Assembly (NCBI RefSeq): GCF_000426485.1
Contig: NZ_AUFL01000014.1
Span: 62,001-126,000, forward strand
DNA length: 64,000 bases
Origin: Indolivaga capnocytophagoides DSM 22835
GTDB lineage: Bacteria; Bacteroidota; Bacteroidia; Bacteroidales; Dysgonomonadaceae
Reading direction: 5' to 3'
Shown here: piece after piece, positions 62,606 through 64,000 of the stretch
Layout of the letters: each line of letters starts with the position of its first letter
Numbering within the stretch: position 1 is the first letter of the stretch
Position numbers and translations under genes: made by a program
Notes under the pieces: model-generated
The model's database searches: none
What the model was told of the DNA's origin: nothing
What the model saw: the letters and a program-made list of their open reading frames with translations, nothing else

Positions 62606-64000
62606 TTAATAATAAAGAGAAAAATATTCCGCAATCGGGCCTAAAGCCAATGATGGAAAGAATGATAATGCTGTAACAATAAAGATTACAGCAAAGACCA
62701 TCAGCCCGAATGTCGGCGTATCCGTTTTTAGTGTACCTTCACTTTCTGGTGTAAATTTTTTCTCGGCCAAAAGTCCGGCAATAGCTACAGGACCTATTAT
62801 GGGGATGAATCGAGACAGGATTAAAATTATTCCTGTACTGATATTCCACCACTGTTTGTTATCTCCTAGGCCTTCGAATCCACTTCCGTTGTTTGCTGAG
62901 GATGAGGTATATTCGTAAAGTATCTCACTGAATCCATGAAAACCAGGGTTATTGAGTGTTTCGGCTGTAAAGTGAGGAAATGCCGTTGCTAACCCCGTGC
63001 CGATAAGGATAAAGAAAGGATGTATTAGAGCAATAATCATTGCTATCTTCATTTCTCGCGCTTCTACTTTTTTTCCTAAGAATTCGGGTGTGCGTCCGAC
63101 CATCAATCCACTGATAAATACAGCGAGAATGATAAATATGAAGAAGTTCAGAATGCCAACACCTGCACCGCCGTAAAAGCTGTTTATCATCATAGCCAAT
63201 AATTGGTTCATTCCTGATAGGGGCATCGTACTGTCATGCATGGTATTGACCGATCCTGTAGAAATTGCAGTAGTAACAATACTCCAGAAGCCGGAAGCCG
63301 CTGCTCCTAAGCGGATTTCTTTGCCCTCCATTGCCCCCAGCGAATTGTCGACACCCATTGCCGAGATCGCCGGATTGCCATTCGTTTCCATTCCGATATT
63401 CGGGATGGTAAGTAATAAAAAACCGACTGTCATAACACCGAATATCATCCATGATAATTTTTTGCGTCCAATAAAATAACCGAAAGCAAATATCATTGCC
63501 AGAGGAATTATCATCTGAGCAATCATCTCCACCATATTGGTGAAGTAACTGGGATTTTCAAGCGGATGGGCAGAGTTCGTGCCGAAGAAACCTCCCCCGT
63601 TTGTCCCTACATGTTTAATGGCTATAAATGCAGCTGCGGGACCTCTGGACACTTCTACGATATTTCCCTGTAGTGCGGTAATACAGTCTTTTCCTTCAAA
63701 AGTCATCGGAGTGCCTTGAAACAATAATATAATGGCAACGATAAAAGATACCGGTAAAAGAATGCGGGTACAGGATTTTACAAAGAAATTATAAAAATTT
63801 CCCAATTGAGTAGTTGTCTTATCCCTGAATGCCCTGAAGATAATAGCTGCCGCCGCCATACCTGTTCCAGCCGATACAAATTGGAGAAACATCAGCCACA
63901 TCTGACCGAGATAACTCAAACCTGTTTCTCCTGAATAATGTTGTAAATTACAGTTTACCACAAAAGATATGGTTGTATTAAAAGCCAGATCGGGAGACAT
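62606..64000 (-). CDS. kdpA: Potassium channel subunit KdpA, C-terminal part (gene runs past the right edge)
   Basis: The window holds 464 codons of an open frame that reaches base 64000, whereas KdpA is normally about 560 residues. The ATG at the very edge is internal. Pore-loop filters are visible as VSFVVNCNLQHYSGE, KHVGTNGGGFFGTNSAHP, GFWSIVTTAISTGSVNTMH and YTSSSANNGSGFEG. It forms the potassium-selective pore of the Kdp complex. It ends 21 nt before kdpB. The missing 5' part and its promoter lie beyond the window. Confidence 0.96.
   Translation of the reverse strand: MSPDLAFNTTISFVVNCNLQHYSGETGLSYLGQMWLMFLQFVSAGTGMAAAAIIFRAFRDKTTTQLGNFYNFFVKSCTRILLPVSFIVAIILLFQGTPMTFEGKDCITALQGNIVEVSRGPAAAFIAIKHVGTNGGGFFGTNSAHPLENPSYFTNMVEMIAQMIIPLAMIFAFGYFIGRKKLSWMIFGVMTVGFLLLTIPNIGMETNGNPAISAMGVDNSLGAMEGKEIRLGAAASGFWSIVTTAISTGSVNTMHDSTMPLSGMNQLLAMMINSFYGGAGVGILNFFIFIILAVFISGLMVGRTPEFLGKKVEAREMKIAMIIALIHPFFILIGTGLATAFPHFTAETLNNPGFHGFSEILYEYTSSSANNGSGFEGLGDNKQWWNISTGIILILSRFIPIIGPVAIAGLLAEKKFTPESEGTLKTDTPTFGLMVFAVIFIVTALSFFPSLALGPIAEYFSLYY

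Noticed and set aside
64000-64000. ATG at the right edge as a kdpA start
   Set aside because: KdpA proteins are about 100 residues longer and the upstream frame leaves the window, so this Met is internal.
1-64000. CRISPR arrays, tRNA or rRNA genes, insertion sequences, prophage genes
   Set aside because: No spaced direct-repeat array, clover-leaf sequence, transposase or phage protein was seen; the many short opposite-strand frames over real genes look like coding shadows.

Overview
The window looks like a chromosomal segment of a Bacteroidales bacterium, possibly a Dysgonomonas-like gut or insect-associated species. The genus is my inference from gene content and low GC. The order is better supported: a SusC/SusD pair, two one-polypeptide hybrid two-component regulators, a Nudix-type AraR, many secreted or lipoprotein glycoside hydrolases, and promoter-like TAnnTTTG boxes with almost no Shine-Dalgarno sequences. 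I saw no rRNA, tRNA, CRISPR array, transposase or prophage gene.

Layout. (1) 1-1527: the end of a hexuronate pathway (SDR mannonate reductase, cut by the window edge, and uxuA). (2) 2292-11900: a hybrid two-component regulator (HTCS1) divergent from an alpha-arabinan set: GH43, GH51, GH43. (3) 12166-20944: L-arabinose catabolism (araR, araD, araA, araB, symporter, galM) and a hexapeptide acetyltransferase, with palindromes that look like AraR operators. (4) 20986-24974: a translationally coupled pair of proline-directed peptidases. (5) 25229-39396: a polysaccharide utilisation locus on the minus strand: GH27, SusC, SusD, GH127, an HEFAH zinc-peptidase lipoprotein, GH43 with carbohydrate-binding domains, and a second GH127; it is divergent from HTCS2 (40069-44106). 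(6) 44142-51460: a DMT transporter, an aminopeptidase P, an orphan sulfatase-maturase-like radical SAM enzyme, and thiamin salvage genes with a TPP riboswitch. (7) 51670-55681: a small lipoprotein, an ECF sigma factor coupled to a membrane-anchored beta-barrel protein, and a DbpA-type RNA helicase. (8) 55713-64000: a kdp potassium-uptake operon whose sensor is split into separate KdpD-N and kinase genes and whose regulator is of the NtrC/sigma-54 type; kdpA is cut by the window edge.

How it fits together. HTCS1 probably senses alpha-arabino-oligosaccharides and activates the GH43/GH51/GH43 set. Released L-arabinose enters through the sodium symporter, and AraA, AraB and AraD convert it to xylulose-5-phosphate. 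The second locus pairs two beta-L-arabinofuranosidase-family enzymes with an alpha-arabinofuranosidase-like GH43, a GH27, a metallopeptidase and, next door, X-Pro peptidases. That is the set needed to strip and digest arabinosylated hydroxyproline-rich plant proteins (extensins), and this is the most interesting hypothesis in the window.

Two unexplained sequence families run through the intergenic DNA. One is a 15-nt palindrome with consensus WAGGTCTGAGACCTT, found 14-29 nt before seven start codons (SusC, SusD, GH127, GH43, HTCS2, the radical SAM gene and thiM). The other is a tandem GTNACCTTT element upstream of HTCS1, the DPP gene, HTCS2 and tenA.
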